This document shows, one piece after another, positions 24,229 to 31,435 of a stretch of 64,000 nt of DNA (the first letter of the stretch is position 1; each line of letters opens with the position of its first letter). The translations under genes and the position numbers were made by a program. The DNA comes from Streptomyces sp. NBC_01571. Lineage in GTDB: Bacteria > Actinomycetota > Actinomycetes > Streptomycetales > Streptomycetaceae. The notes below the pieces were generated by a model. The model saw only the letters and a program-made list of their open reading frames with translations. It did no database searches and was not told the DNA's origin. The stretch lies in assembly GCF_026339875.1 (NCBI RefSeq), contig NZ_JAPEPZ010000001.1, positions 6,386,001 through 6,450,000 of the forward strand, in the 5' to 3' direction.

Positions 24229-24927
24229 GGGCTCCGTCTCCTGGGCCTCAAGAAGTTCGTCACCGTGTTCGATCGCACCGGACAGCTGGTGCTGGACTGG
24301 GAGTTGCCCGGCTACAGCGTGGTCCCTGACGTCAAGTCCGTTCGATACGTGTCTGGGACCGACCAGGACAAGGAGACCGCGCGCCCAGTGGGCCGGCGTC
24401 GCGCCCTGTACCGGGAGGTGCTCGCGCAGTGCGTGCTTCTCGTTCTGCACGAGCTCTTCGCCGCGGATGAGCTGGGCGCGCTCGAGTCGGTGACACTGAA
24501 CGGGTTCGTGGATGGGCATGACCCTACGACGGGCCGGCGTGGCCAGATCCACCTGGCGACCGTGATGGCCTCGGTCTCGATGTTCCGTGGCCTGCACCTG
24601 GCGCAGGTGGACGCGAGCAGTCGTCTGGCCGACGCACTCCGCGGGCAGCTCTCGGCCCGCCCGGACCAACTCTCGCCGGTACGGCCGAGTCGTCGGCCGC
24701 AGGATGTCGGGAACCGTGTGGTCGCGCATGGCAGCGATGAGGAACCTGACCTGTACGACATGGATCCGATCGCCTTCGAGGATCTCGTCGCCGATCTCTT
24801 CCGGGCCATGGGGATGCAGGCGGTCACGACCCAGCGCTCCAACGACGGCGGTGTGGACGTCGACGCGCTGGATCCGGCACCGACCCGCAGCAGCCAGCTG
24901 TGTCTGAGGTCTGTGAACGCTGCATGA
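24229..24927 (+). pseudogene. internal fragment of an Mrr-type restriction endonuclease-like gene
   Basis: The frame reads without interruption from just after dyad C to a TGA inside dyad D. It has no convincing start (the first usable ATG/GTG is inside the domain), and the coding similarity ends with the sequence. Near its C-terminus it has MDPIAFEDLVADLF...RSNDGGVDV, the first half of the Mrr catalytic domain including the Asp of GGVDV. The following Glu/Gln-x-Lys (QAKR-type) strand and the rest are missing. The final residues RSVNAA come from the dyad arm. It therefore looks cut at both ends by repeats C and D and cannot be an active nuclease. Confidence 0.78.
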
Positions 24928-24949
24928 TGATCCACGTCAAGCCGTGTTC
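24915..24949. repeat. dyad repeat copy D (internal island boundary)
   Basis: Arm GAACGCTGCATGA (24915-24927), 9-bp centre TGATCCACG, arm TCAAGCCGTGTTC (24937-24949). The right arm and the next 9 bases are identical to copy B. On the left, GGTCTGT extends the arm and mirrors the ACAGACC to the right of copy A. Confidence 0.9.
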
Positions 24950-25038
24950 ATAGTCCTTTTGCGAGCTGGCGTCACACATCCCTGGCCGCACACGAGGCCC
25001 GATGCTAAATCCTGGGCGTACGTCGTAGCCTTTGCCTC

Positions 25039-25812
25039 GTGACCAGCGAGAACCAGCAGACTAGCGATCTGACGCCTGATGAACTGCCCCATCACCAGTC
25101 GTTGTTGGAGGGCACGGCTTGGGCCTCACTCGGCACCGCGAGAGGGAACGGCGGATTTCTGTCGGCCACGCTGCCCCGCCTTCTCGATGCCGACCCGACG
25201 GTTCAGATCCGGGCCATCAGCGAGCTGGAGCCGGTATGTCATCAGAACAGCTTCTACGAAGCCACGCTCCCCGTGGCGCTGTACGTGGCCGCGATCCTCG
25301 CCCACCCCGCGACGGCGGCCGTCGGGCCTGGCCGTCGGGCTGACTCGGAAAGAGACTGTCCGGTGAGGGCGGCCCTGCTGGACTGGCTTGGATCACTCGC
25401 CTACGACGCCGACGACGAGTGCCTTGCCATCGCCGAGCGTCACTTCGAAGGTGACGACCTCGACGACTATCCAGAAATGCGTGTCTTTCTGGACCACCGC
25501 CCCACGTTCTACCGTGCCGTTTCAGCTTACCTGGGCCACGAAGACACTGCTGTTCGTGAGGCCGCGGTCGTCGCCGCCATCCCCTTGACTGAGCATCCTG
25601 CCCTCATTGGCCACAGAGACGAACTTGGACGCCGCATCCATCACCTCCTCGCTACAAGTACCAACCGCTACAACCGCAACCGCTGTCTGGACGCACTCAA
25701 GAACTGGATCTACGACATCGCTGCCGTGGAGAGTCCCGCTGACGTTGCCGCACGCGTTCGGTACGTCCGTGACGTTTGGACTGGTGGCTGTACGGAGGAA
25801 CCCCCGTTCTGA
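25039..25812 (+). CDS. HEAT-repeat-like hypothetical protein
   Basis: A 257-residue soluble protein from GTG 25039. It is mostly helical, with repeated paired-helix segments (DPTVQIRAISELEPVCH, EDTAVREAAVVAAIPL) of HEAT type. I recall close relatives scattered in Streptomyces genomes, usually near toxin/immunity or hypothetical genes, and a role as an immunity or adaptor protein is possible but unproven. It is the first gene after dyad copy D and lies on the plus strand together with the intact DUF4291 gene 117 bases downstream. Confidence 0.72.
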   Translation: MTSENQQTSDLTPDELPHHQSLLEGTAWASLGTARGNGGFLSATLPRLLDADPTVQIRAISELEPVCHQNSFYEATLPVALYVAAILAHPATAAVGPGRRADSERDCPVRAALLDWLGSLAYDADDECLAIAERHFEGDDLDDYPEMRVFLDHRPTFYRAVSAYLGHEDTAVREAAVVAAIPLTEHPALIGHRDELGRRIHHLLATSTNRYNRNRCLDALKNWIYDIAAVESPADVAARVRYVRDVWTGGCTEEPPF

Positions 25813-25929
25813 CGTCGGACGCCACTTGGCCAGTACGGGCGGCTGCCTGCTGCCAGCGTGCTCCGTCACGTCTGTCAGCGGTCGAAAATTCGGTGGTCGC
25901 CTGAGCCGGCCGGGCTCACGCTGTACGCC

Positions 25930-26523
25930 ATGGAAGAACCGCACCGCAGGATCCGCGCGCTCCACACGGCGTCCACGATCACCGTCTACCAGGCCTACCG
26001 CCCGGAGATAGGCGGCCCCGCCGCCCGCAAAGGCCGTTTCCCCGCCGCTTGGAAGCCTGACCGCATGACGTGGATTAAACCCAGTTTTATGTGGATGATG
26101 TACCGCTCCGGCTGGGGCATGAAGGAGGGTCAGGAGACCGTCCTCGCCGTCGAGATCACCCGCGACGGATTCGACTGGGCGCTGCGCCATGCCTGCCTGT
26201 CGCATTACGTCCGCGGACTGCATCCCGATCGCAGCGCCTGGCAGCGTGACCTCAAGCGCGCGCCGGCCCGCGTCCAGTGGGATCCCGAACGCGATCTGCG
26301 CCTGCGTCCCCTGCCGTACCGCTCGCTGCAACTGGGGCTCTCGGGCGAGGCGTCGACGCGGTACGCGGACGAGTGGATCGTCTCCATCAGTGACGTGACC
26401 CCGCTCGCCCACGAGGTCCACGCACTCGTCAAGGACGGAGACCTGGACGCGGCGAGCCGACTACTTCCTCAGGAGCAGGGATACCCCGCCGGCGAAGAGA
26501 TCCTGGCCCACCTGAGTTCCTGA
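25930..26523 (+). CDS. intact DUF4291 family protein
   Basis: A 197-residue protein beginning MEEPHRRIRALH, with the family's QAYRPEIG, MTWIKPSFMWMMYRSGW (from about residue 46) and FDWALRHA motifs. The function of DUF4291 is unknown; the protein is small, soluble and conserved from actinobacteria to fungi. This copy lies inside the 8.1-kb insertion, on the strand opposite to the split copy, and its own Met-Thr-Trp-Ile-Lys site is unbroken. It could compensate for the disrupted copy. The ATG 25930 aligns with the start of the split gene at 26744. Confidence 0.85.
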   Translation: MEEPHRRIRALHTASTITVYQAYRPEIGGPAARKGRFPAAWKPDRMTWIKPSFMWMMYRSGWGMKEGQETVLAVEITRDGFDWALRHACLSHYVRGLHPDRSAWQRDLKRAPARVQWDPERDLRLRPLPYRSLQLGLSGEASTRYADEWIVSISDVTPLAHEVHALVKDGDLDAASRLLPQEQGYPAGEEILAHLSS

Positions 26524-26583
26524 CCGGCAACAGGAGCACAACCGCCGGGACCACCCACAAGCCACATCGCGGCAAACGTCTGC

Positions 26584-26618
26584 GAACGCGGCTTGATGAT
26601 CCACGTCATCCTGTCCCG
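26584..26618. repeat. dyad repeat copy E (other island end inside DUF4291)
   Basis: Island-side arm GAACGCGGCTTGA (26584-26596), centre TGATCCACG, then TCATCCTGTCCCG (26606-26618), which is DUF4291 coding sequence on the minus strand. It is the mirror case to copy A: here the left arm is repeat and the right side is gene. Confidence 0.85.
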
Positions 26619-26744
26619 CTTCCACGCCGCGGGGAAACGGCCTTCCCGGACGGCGGGCAGGCCGATCTCCGGCGAGTACGCCTGGCAGACGGTGACCGTG
26701 GACTCCCCGTAGACCGCACGGATTGCGCGACGAGGTTCTTCCAT
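26601..26744 (-). pseudogene. 5' part of a split DUF4291 gene
   Basis: This minus-strand segment encodes residues 1-48 of a DUF4291 protein (MEEPRRAIRAVYG, then QAYSPEIG, ending MTW). It then runs into the dyad repeat, where the frame continues as IIKPRSQTF without family similarity. The upstream flank also resembles the upstream flank of the intact copy (both end in YAM before the start). Codon 48 is exactly where the 3' part at 18020-18482 takes up, on the same strand. The two pieces together give one full-length protein. Confidence 0.88.
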
Positions 26745-26795
26745 GGCGTACGGCGTGGCGTCCGGGCTGCCGGCGAATTCGGGGGGCATGACGGA

Positions 26796-27902
26796 TCAGG
26801 CCCGCAGACCCTTGAGCCCGTCGTAGGCGGCCATCACCATCTCCAGCCCGCGGTTGTCGGCCGCGGGTTCGCGCATCTGGTGCGTCACGTAGGCCACCGT
26901 CATACGGCCCTCGGGTTCGATGACGACCAGGGAACCGCCCCAGCCGCCCCACCCGTAGATGCTGTCGAACAGCCCGTAGCCCAGGCCCCAGCGCATGGGC
27001 GTGCCCAGGAGCCGGTCCTCGCCGCTGAACTGCTCCTGCCTCGCGAGGTCACAGCCCGCCCGCGACAGCAGCCGTGTCCCGCGCACAGCTCCCGCGCAGG
27101 CCATCACCGACTGCACGAGGCCGACCGAGCGGGCGTTGCCGAAGCCGTTCGCCGCGGGGATCTCCGCACGACGCCAGGCCACGCTGTTGCCGTCACGGAC
27201 CCGTACCCGGGTGGCGGCGGAGGGAGCCGCCTTGCTGCTGGGCGCGCTCGCGGCGTAGTCCTCGTCCTGGGAAGGGGGCGGGATCGTGGCTGCCACCCGG
27301 TGGTCGTGCTCGGCGGCCAGCCCGATGTGGAAGTCGGCGCCCAGCGGTCCGGCCACCTCCTGGGCGAAGAACTCGCCCAGGCTGCGGCCGGTGATCCGGC
27401 GTACGACCTCGCCCACGAGGAACCCCTGGGTGAGCGAGTGGTACCCGGCCGCGGTTCCCGGTTCCCACCGCGGAGTCTGCGCGGCCAGACGTGCCGTGGC
27501 GGACGGCCAGTCGTAGAGCTCCTCGATCGGCCCGTCCCAGTCGGGCAGGCCCGCGGTGTGCGCGAGCAGGTGCCGCACCAGCACCTTCTCCTTGCCCGCC
27601 CTGGCGAACCCGGGCCAGTACCGGCCGACCGGCGCGTCGAGGTCGAGCTCGCCACGGTCGGCGAGGACCAGTGCGCACAGCGCCGTCATCGTCTTGGTGA
27701 CGGACCAGGTGTTGGTGATCGTGTCCCGCTGCCATGGGATCGTGCGGTCCGCGTCGGCGAACCCGCCCCAGACGTCCACCACCGGTTCGCCGTCCACGAA
27801 GACGGCCACCGAGGCGCCGGCGTCCCCCTCGTCCAGCAACGCGGACAGCGCGCGGGGCACGGCGGTGAACAGGTCGTCGTACGAGCCCTGGATGTCGGCC
27901 AT
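26796..27902 (-). CDS. serine hydrolase, beta-lactamase class C / EstB type
   Basis: A 368-residue cytoplasmic serine hydrolase of the beta-lactamase fold. The nucleophile motif SVTK (SxxK, about residues 66-69) lies after NTW, the second motif is YHS (Tyr-x-Ser, about 154-156), and a WGG near residue 316 stands where the KTG/HxG motif is expected. These changes favour an esterase or amidase such as EstB over a true beta-lactamase. There is no signal peptide. The gene starts at ATG 27902 and ends 52 bases from the 5' piece of the split DUF4291 gene, so it probably marks the original chromosome beyond the island. Confidence 0.87.
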   Translation of the reverse strand: MADIQGSYDDLFTAVPRALSALLDEGDAGASVAVFVDGEPVVDVWGGFADADRTIPWQRDTITNTWSVTKTMTALCALVLADRGELDLDAPVGRYWPGFARAGKEKVLVRHLLAHTAGLPDWDGPIEELYDWPSATARLAAQTPRWEPGTAAGYHSLTQGFLVGEVVRRITGRSLGEFFAQEVAGPLGADFHIGLAAEHDHRVAATIPPPSQDEDYAASAPSSKAAPSAATRVRVRDGNSVAWRRAEIPAANGFGNARSVGLVQSVMACAGAVRGTRLLSRAGCDLARQEQFSGEDRLLGTPMRWGLGYGLFDSIYGWGGWGGSLVVIEPEGRMTVAYVTHQMREPAADNRGLEMVMAAYDGLKGLRA

Positions 27903-28042
27903 GCGTGGTTTCTAGCCCGCAACCGCCCGCCGGGGCAACCGAATTCCCGGCCTCGTTCACCGGCTCGGGAACGTACGAGAGTCCGTGCAACTGTCCGGCG
28001 CACCCACGCGTCTGATGTGCGACGCATGAGACGAGGAGGGGC

Positions 28043-28990
28043 ATGGCCGAGCGCTGGGACGTCCCGCCTGTGGGTCCGGCCGCCGTAGCGCCTGAGAAGT
28101 GGTTGCTGCGTGTCGGTGTCGTGGGCCTGCTCATCGCGGCCCCGGGCGTGGCGGTGGGCTGCTTCGAGGGGTTCGGTGGCGGCACGGAGGCCGGTGACCT
28201 CGCCTGGATCATGATGTTCTTCGGCGGCCTGCTGACGGGCGTCGCGGCCTGGGTCGGACTGGTCCGCAGGCTGGATCCCGGGTCGAGGAGGGAGCGTCGT
28301 CGCAGGACCGCCGTCCGGCGTGCGCGGGAGGCGCCCCTGCCTGCCGCGGAACTCGCCCATGACGCCCTCCTCGAAGCGGCTGTGCGCTCCACGGCCGAGG
28401 CCGTACGGCAGCGACCGCCCCAGCCCGTCACCGACAGCCGGGGGAGATTGGCCTGGTGGCGCGACCGCGGCCTGCTGAGCGCTTTCGCCCTTCCCGGCAT
28501 CGCCGCCTCGACCGTCGTCATGGCGTGTGTCGGATTCGGCGGCGTGCTGCACCTCTTCGGCGGACCCGGCCACGGGTGGTTCTTCCTCGTGGGCTCGGCC
28601 TGCGGCCTGCTGACCCTCGGGTTCGAAGCGCGGCTCGCCCGCGGTCTCGCCCGCGTGGCCGTCAGCGAGGACGTACGCCCGATGCGCTGGCTGCTGCTGC
28701 GTGAACAGGACGCGGGCGAGGCGTACTTGGTGCTGTACCGGGCCCACGGCGATCCGGACGGGGCTCCGCCGATGCTTCTGCGGCTGGCCAAGAAGCGGCA
28801 GGCGCGACGACTTCCACCGGCGGGCGTCGCGGACGTCCACGGCCCGCTCCGACCTGTCGCCGTGCTCGTGCCGTGGATCGACGGCGCACCTGTGTGGTCC
28901 CGCCACCCCGTGGTCGCGCTCGACTTGACGACCGAACGCGACCGAGCGCGGCTGACCTATCTCAAGGGATCCGGGAGCCACGGCCAGTAG
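28043..28990 (+). CDS. hypothetical membrane protein
   Basis: A 315-residue protein from ATG 28043 with AGGAGG upstream. It shows two hydrophobic helices near residues 25-75 and two near 150-200. A cytoplasmic, Arg-rich segment separates the pairs, and a C-terminal domain of about 110 residues follows. I do not recognise a family. The C-terminal part (LLRLAKKRQARRLPP, then a PWIDGAPVWSRHP segment) resembles uncharacterised Streptomyces membrane proteins. It may be co-transcribed with the VOC gene 72 bases downstream. Confidence 0.7.
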   Translation: MAERWDVPPVGPAAVAPEKWLLRVGVVGLLIAAPGVAVGCFEGFGGGTEAGDLAWIMMFFGGLLTGVAAWVGLVRRLDPGSRRERRRRTAVRRAREAPLPAAELAHDALLEAAVRSTAEAVRQRPPQPVTDSRGRLAWWRDRGLLSAFALPGIAASTVVMACVGFGGVLHLFGGPGHGWFFLVGSACGLLTLGFEARLARGLARVAVSEDVRPMRWLLLREQDAGEAYLVLYRAHGDPDGAPPMLLRLAKKRQARRLPPAGVADVHGPLRPVAVLVPWIDGAPVWSRHPVVALDLTTERDRARLTYLKGSGSHGQ

Positions 28991-29062
28991 GAACGCCTCG
29001 CGAGCGGAACCCGGCGGGCCGAGCCCGGAGCGGGGCTCTGCCGTCTCCGTACACTGACGGGC

Positions 29063-29449
29063 ATGGCATGCCGCATCAGTGAGCTGGTCCTCGACGTCGC
29101 CGACCCCGACCGGCTCGCCGCGTTCTGGAGCGAGGTCCTCGGCTACGTCGAACTCGGCCGGGAGGACGACGGAAGCATCGAGATCGGGCCGCCCGACGCC
29201 GGCTTCGGCGGCCCGCAGCCCACCCTCGTCCTCAGCCCCAACAGCGAGCCGCGGACCGGGCGGAAGCTCCCCCTGCACATCGACGTCAACGCCACCGACC
29301 GCGACCAGGACGCCGAGCTGGAGCGGCTGCTCGCGCTCGGCGCAACGCCCGTCGACGTCGGCCAGACCGGCACCGAGACCTGGCACGTCCTGGCCGACCC
29401 GGAGGGCAACGAATTCTGCCTCCTGCGCACCCGGCTCCAGCCTCTCTGA
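29063..29449 (+). CDS. VOC (glyoxalase/bleomycin-resistance fold) family protein
   Basis: A 128-residue protein with two beta-alpha-beta-beta-beta modules of the vicinal oxygen chelate fold. The family pattern is visible in VLDVADPDRLAAFWSEVLGY at the N-terminus and WHVLADPEGNEFCLL at the C-terminus. Single-domain members are dimeric and may be metal-dependent enzymes or drug-binding resistance proteins. The substrate cannot be inferred. A MITE begins 98 bases after the stop. Confidence 0.88.
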   Translation: MACRISELVLDVADPDRLAAFWSEVLGYVELGREDDGSIEIGPPDAGFGGPQPTLVLSPNSEPRTGRKLPLHIDVNATDRDQDAELERLLALGATPVDVGQTGTETWHVLADPEGNEFCLLRTRLQPL

Positions 29450-29547
29450 CCACGTGCGTCCAGCCCTCCGGCGGCCACGCGTGACGGGCGCCGGTGCCAC
29501 GCACGGGGGTTGACGTCCTCGGCCGCTGGGTTGAGACGAGGCGCCTA

Positions 29548-29709
29548 AGGGCTGTCCCGTAATCCCCGGTGGATCAGCGCGCGGCGTCGGATGCGGTGCA
29601 TCGCAAGGCGGAGGGTCGTCCTCGTACTGGGTGTATTCGGGCGATCCGACAACGCGGCGAGGTGCCGTGGCTGTCGTCGTGCGCCCGCCGGGGATCACGG
29701 GACAGCCCT
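29548..29709. mobile_element. MITE copy 1 (162 bp)
   Basis: Perfect terminal inverted repeats AGGGCTGTCCCGT at the outer ends continue inward with few mismatches, flanked by TA on both sides. There is no transposase inside. It is nearly identical to the reverse complement of the element at 59416-59578. The ends resemble those of IS5-like elements of Streptomyces as I recall them. The outer end on the right supplies the TAA stop of the kinase gene (29709-29711). Confidence 0.88.
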
Positions 29710-30608
29710 TAGGCCGGAAACAGCCAATCCAGCGCGGCAAGGCTCTTGTCGACGTACTTGCCTTGTCCCGTCTCGATGCCGTGTGCCAGGTCCTCGAAGA
29801 CACTGCACCTGGCATAGAACACGGCGCGCTCGTGGAGCGCCGCGAGGTCGTCGGCGCCGGTTCGACAGCTGCTGATGGCGGCGCGGGCGGCGGCGGGGCC
29901 GAGATCGCGGTGGATCAGCCCGAAGTCGTGGGCCGGATCGACGACAGCCGCATCGCTCCAGTCGATGATCCCGGTCACCGTCCACGTGACCGGGTCGACG
30001 AGAACGTGTTCGATCCCCAGATCGTTGTGGGAGAACACCGGGGAGTATCCGTCGCGCGGTGGTGCGGCATCCAGGAACGCCTCGACGGGTCCGCGGTGCG
30101 CCTGCGGTACCTGCCCGGCCACCGTCACGAAGTTCTCCGCGGCGTCCTGTCGCCACTCGGCCAGCGGCTGGTGGTCCGCTTCCACCAGATCGGCCAGCCG
30201 GTCGACCGAAACGGTGTGCAGCGCGGTGAGCAGCTCGCCGAGCGTGGCGGCGATCGACGTGCCGTGGGCCGATCGCTGGTGCCGCGACATGTCCAACAGT
30301 GACGTGCCGGGGAGCTTGGGGTAGGCCAGACATCCCTGCTCCGCGACCGTGAACGTCGGTTCGGGGACGGGCAGCGGCGAGATGCCGGCGACGGCAGCGA
30401 GCAGGCGGGCCTCACGGCCGACCAGGGCGGTCCGCCGGGCCGGGTCGGGCTCCTTGCTGAAGCGCACGATCAGCTCACCGTTGACCTCGTACGCCAGGTT
30501 GTCGAGGCCCTCGCCGACCGGCACGACGGACTCGATCCGATAGTCGAGCATGTGCGTGACCACGACGCTGCGGACGTCCGCGACGCGGTCGCGGCTGCGA
30601 CTGGTCAT
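29709..30608 (-). CDS. aminoglycoside-phosphotransferase-family kinase-like protein
   Basis: A 299-residue APH/choline-kinase-fold protein. The catalytic loop HNDLGIEHVL (Brenner-type HxDxxxxN position) and the metal-binding IIDWSDA stand at about residues 192 and 214. The N-terminal nucleotide lobe begins VVPVGEGLDNLAYEV. Such proteins phosphorylate aminoglycosides, macrolides or endogenous metabolites; the substrate is not predictable. The annotated ATG 30608 has little room for a promoter-leader, because the likely -10 lies only about 15 bases upstream. A start at the GTG/ATG of VTHMLDY (about 20 codons in) is therefore possible. Its stop codon is formed at the MITE border. Confidence 0.82.
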   Translation of the reverse strand: MTSRSRDRVADVRSVVVTHMLDYRIESVVPVGEGLDNLAYEVNGELIVRFSKEPDPARRTALVGREARLLAAVAGISPLPVPEPTFTVAEQGCLAYPKLPGTSLLDMSRHQRSAHGTSIAATLGELLTALHTVSVDRLADLVEADHQPLAEWRQDAAENFVTVAGQVPQAHRGPVEAFLDAAPPRDGYSPVFSHNDLGIEHVLVDPVTWTVTGIIDWSDAAVVDPAHDFGLIHRDLGPAAARAAISSCRTGADDLAALHERAVFYARCSVFEDLAHGIETGQGKYVDKSLAALDWLFPA

Positions 30609-30620
30609 CCGCCGAACTTA

Positions 30621-30650
30621 TCAATCGGTATCCATCGGCATCAATCGATC
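30621..30650. promoter_or_regulatory. three helically phased decamer repeats upstream of the kinase gene
   Basis: TCAATCGGTA, TCCATCGGCA and TCAATCGATC follow each other without gap, 13 bases before the annotated start. This AT-richer block is the obvious promoter/operator zone for the minus-strand kinase gene. The exact 10-bp phase puts the ATCG core on one face of the helix. Confidence 0.5.
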
Positions 30651-30847
30651 GCATGAGGCCGGCGGCGGTCATCGGGCGGACGATCCCACACGCCATGGAG
30701 ACGAAGGCGGTGCGCACGTCGAGCGGTGTTCACAGCGCTCTTCCCGGCCGAAGCGTCTCGCGGGATCGACGCTGTGCGGGGCGACCGTGTCGGCACGGCG
30801 GGCCGGTACAGCGTGGGGGCCAACTCGTGTGCCGGGCCCGAACGCTG

Positions 30848-31132
30848 TCATGCGGACGCCACCACCTCGCCGGCCATGACCCGGGGAGGGTTGGGGAGCA
30901 GGGACGCAAGGTTGTCGCGCACGAAGTCCGCAGCCCTCGCGTTCGATTCGTCGGCACCGGCCTGGTTCTGGAAGACGCTGGTCGAGACCATCACTCCGTC
31001 CCCGGCATCGATCCAGTAGTAGGCCACGAAGCCGGAGACCTGGCGCATGAGCGGCACGAACCCCTCGTTCACGAGACGCGCGGTCTCGGCCGCGTCGGTC
31101 ACCCCTTCGTACCGCCGGACTGCTGCGTACAT
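30848..31132 (-). CDS. small ABM/dimeric alpha-beta-barrel-like protein
   Basis: A 94-residue protein beginning MYAAVRRYEGVTDAAE. It has the pattern of dimeric alpha/beta-barrel (antibiotic biosynthesis monooxygenase-like) proteins: a strand, a helix with FVPLMRQVSGFVAYYWIDAG, then VMVSTSVFQNQAGADES. I chose ATG 31130-31132 because GAGGAG lies 8 bases upstream; an in-frame ATG at 31207 would add 25 residues of unlike composition. Function unknown, possibly stress- or haem-related. Confidence 0.72.
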   Translation of the reverse strand: MYAAVRRYEGVTDAAETARLVNEGFVPLMRQVSGFVAYYWIDAGDGVMVSTSVFQNQAGADESNARAADFVRDNLASLLPNPPRVMAGEVVASA

Positions 31133-31262
31133 CGCCAGGCTCCTCAGCGCGTTCTGGGTTCGTCCTCTGCCGAGACGTCGTACCCCTGCGACGGCTGCCT
31201 GGCTCATGAGGCGCCCGGCAATCACCTGAAGGGTCGCCTCGGGTGATCCGAACGGCGGCCGC

Positions 31263-31308
31263 CGGCCCGGACACCCGGCCCGGACACCCGGCCGGGACAC
31301 CCGGCCCT
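31263..31308. repeat. tandem 13-bp repeat, about 3.5 copies
   Basis: The unit GGCCCGGACACCC is repeated with one change in the third copy. It lies in the 303-bp intergenic region between the ABM-like gene and the epimerase. Confidence 0.75.
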
Positions 31309-31378
31309 GCGCAGATCTGCCGTGAGACGCCATCGACGTGGAGCGGTCCGGCCTCGGCCGGTGCACCGGACTCCCGTG

Positions 31379-31408
31379 TTGAACGCGTTCAAAAATAAGA
31401 GCTACGCT
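31379..31408 (+). promoter_or_regulatory. palindromic operator and -10 box of the epimerase gene
   Basis: TTGAACGCGTTCAA (31379-31392) is a perfect 14-bp palindrome in an otherwise AT-poor region. It is followed by AAAATAAGAG and a -10-like TACGCT (31403-31408), with the start codon 28 bases later. The palindrome occupies the -35/spacer zone, where a repressor of TetR type would block the promoter. No adjacent TetR gene was seen. Confidence 0.6.
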
Positions 31409-31435
31409 GATGTCGAGCGAAGCCCAGGGGGTTCG

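Noticed and set aside
24229..24927. An active restriction or phage-defence system around the Mrr-type gene
   Set aside because: The gene is truncated at both ends and lacks the second half of the catalytic domain, and no methylase or defence partner is nearby.
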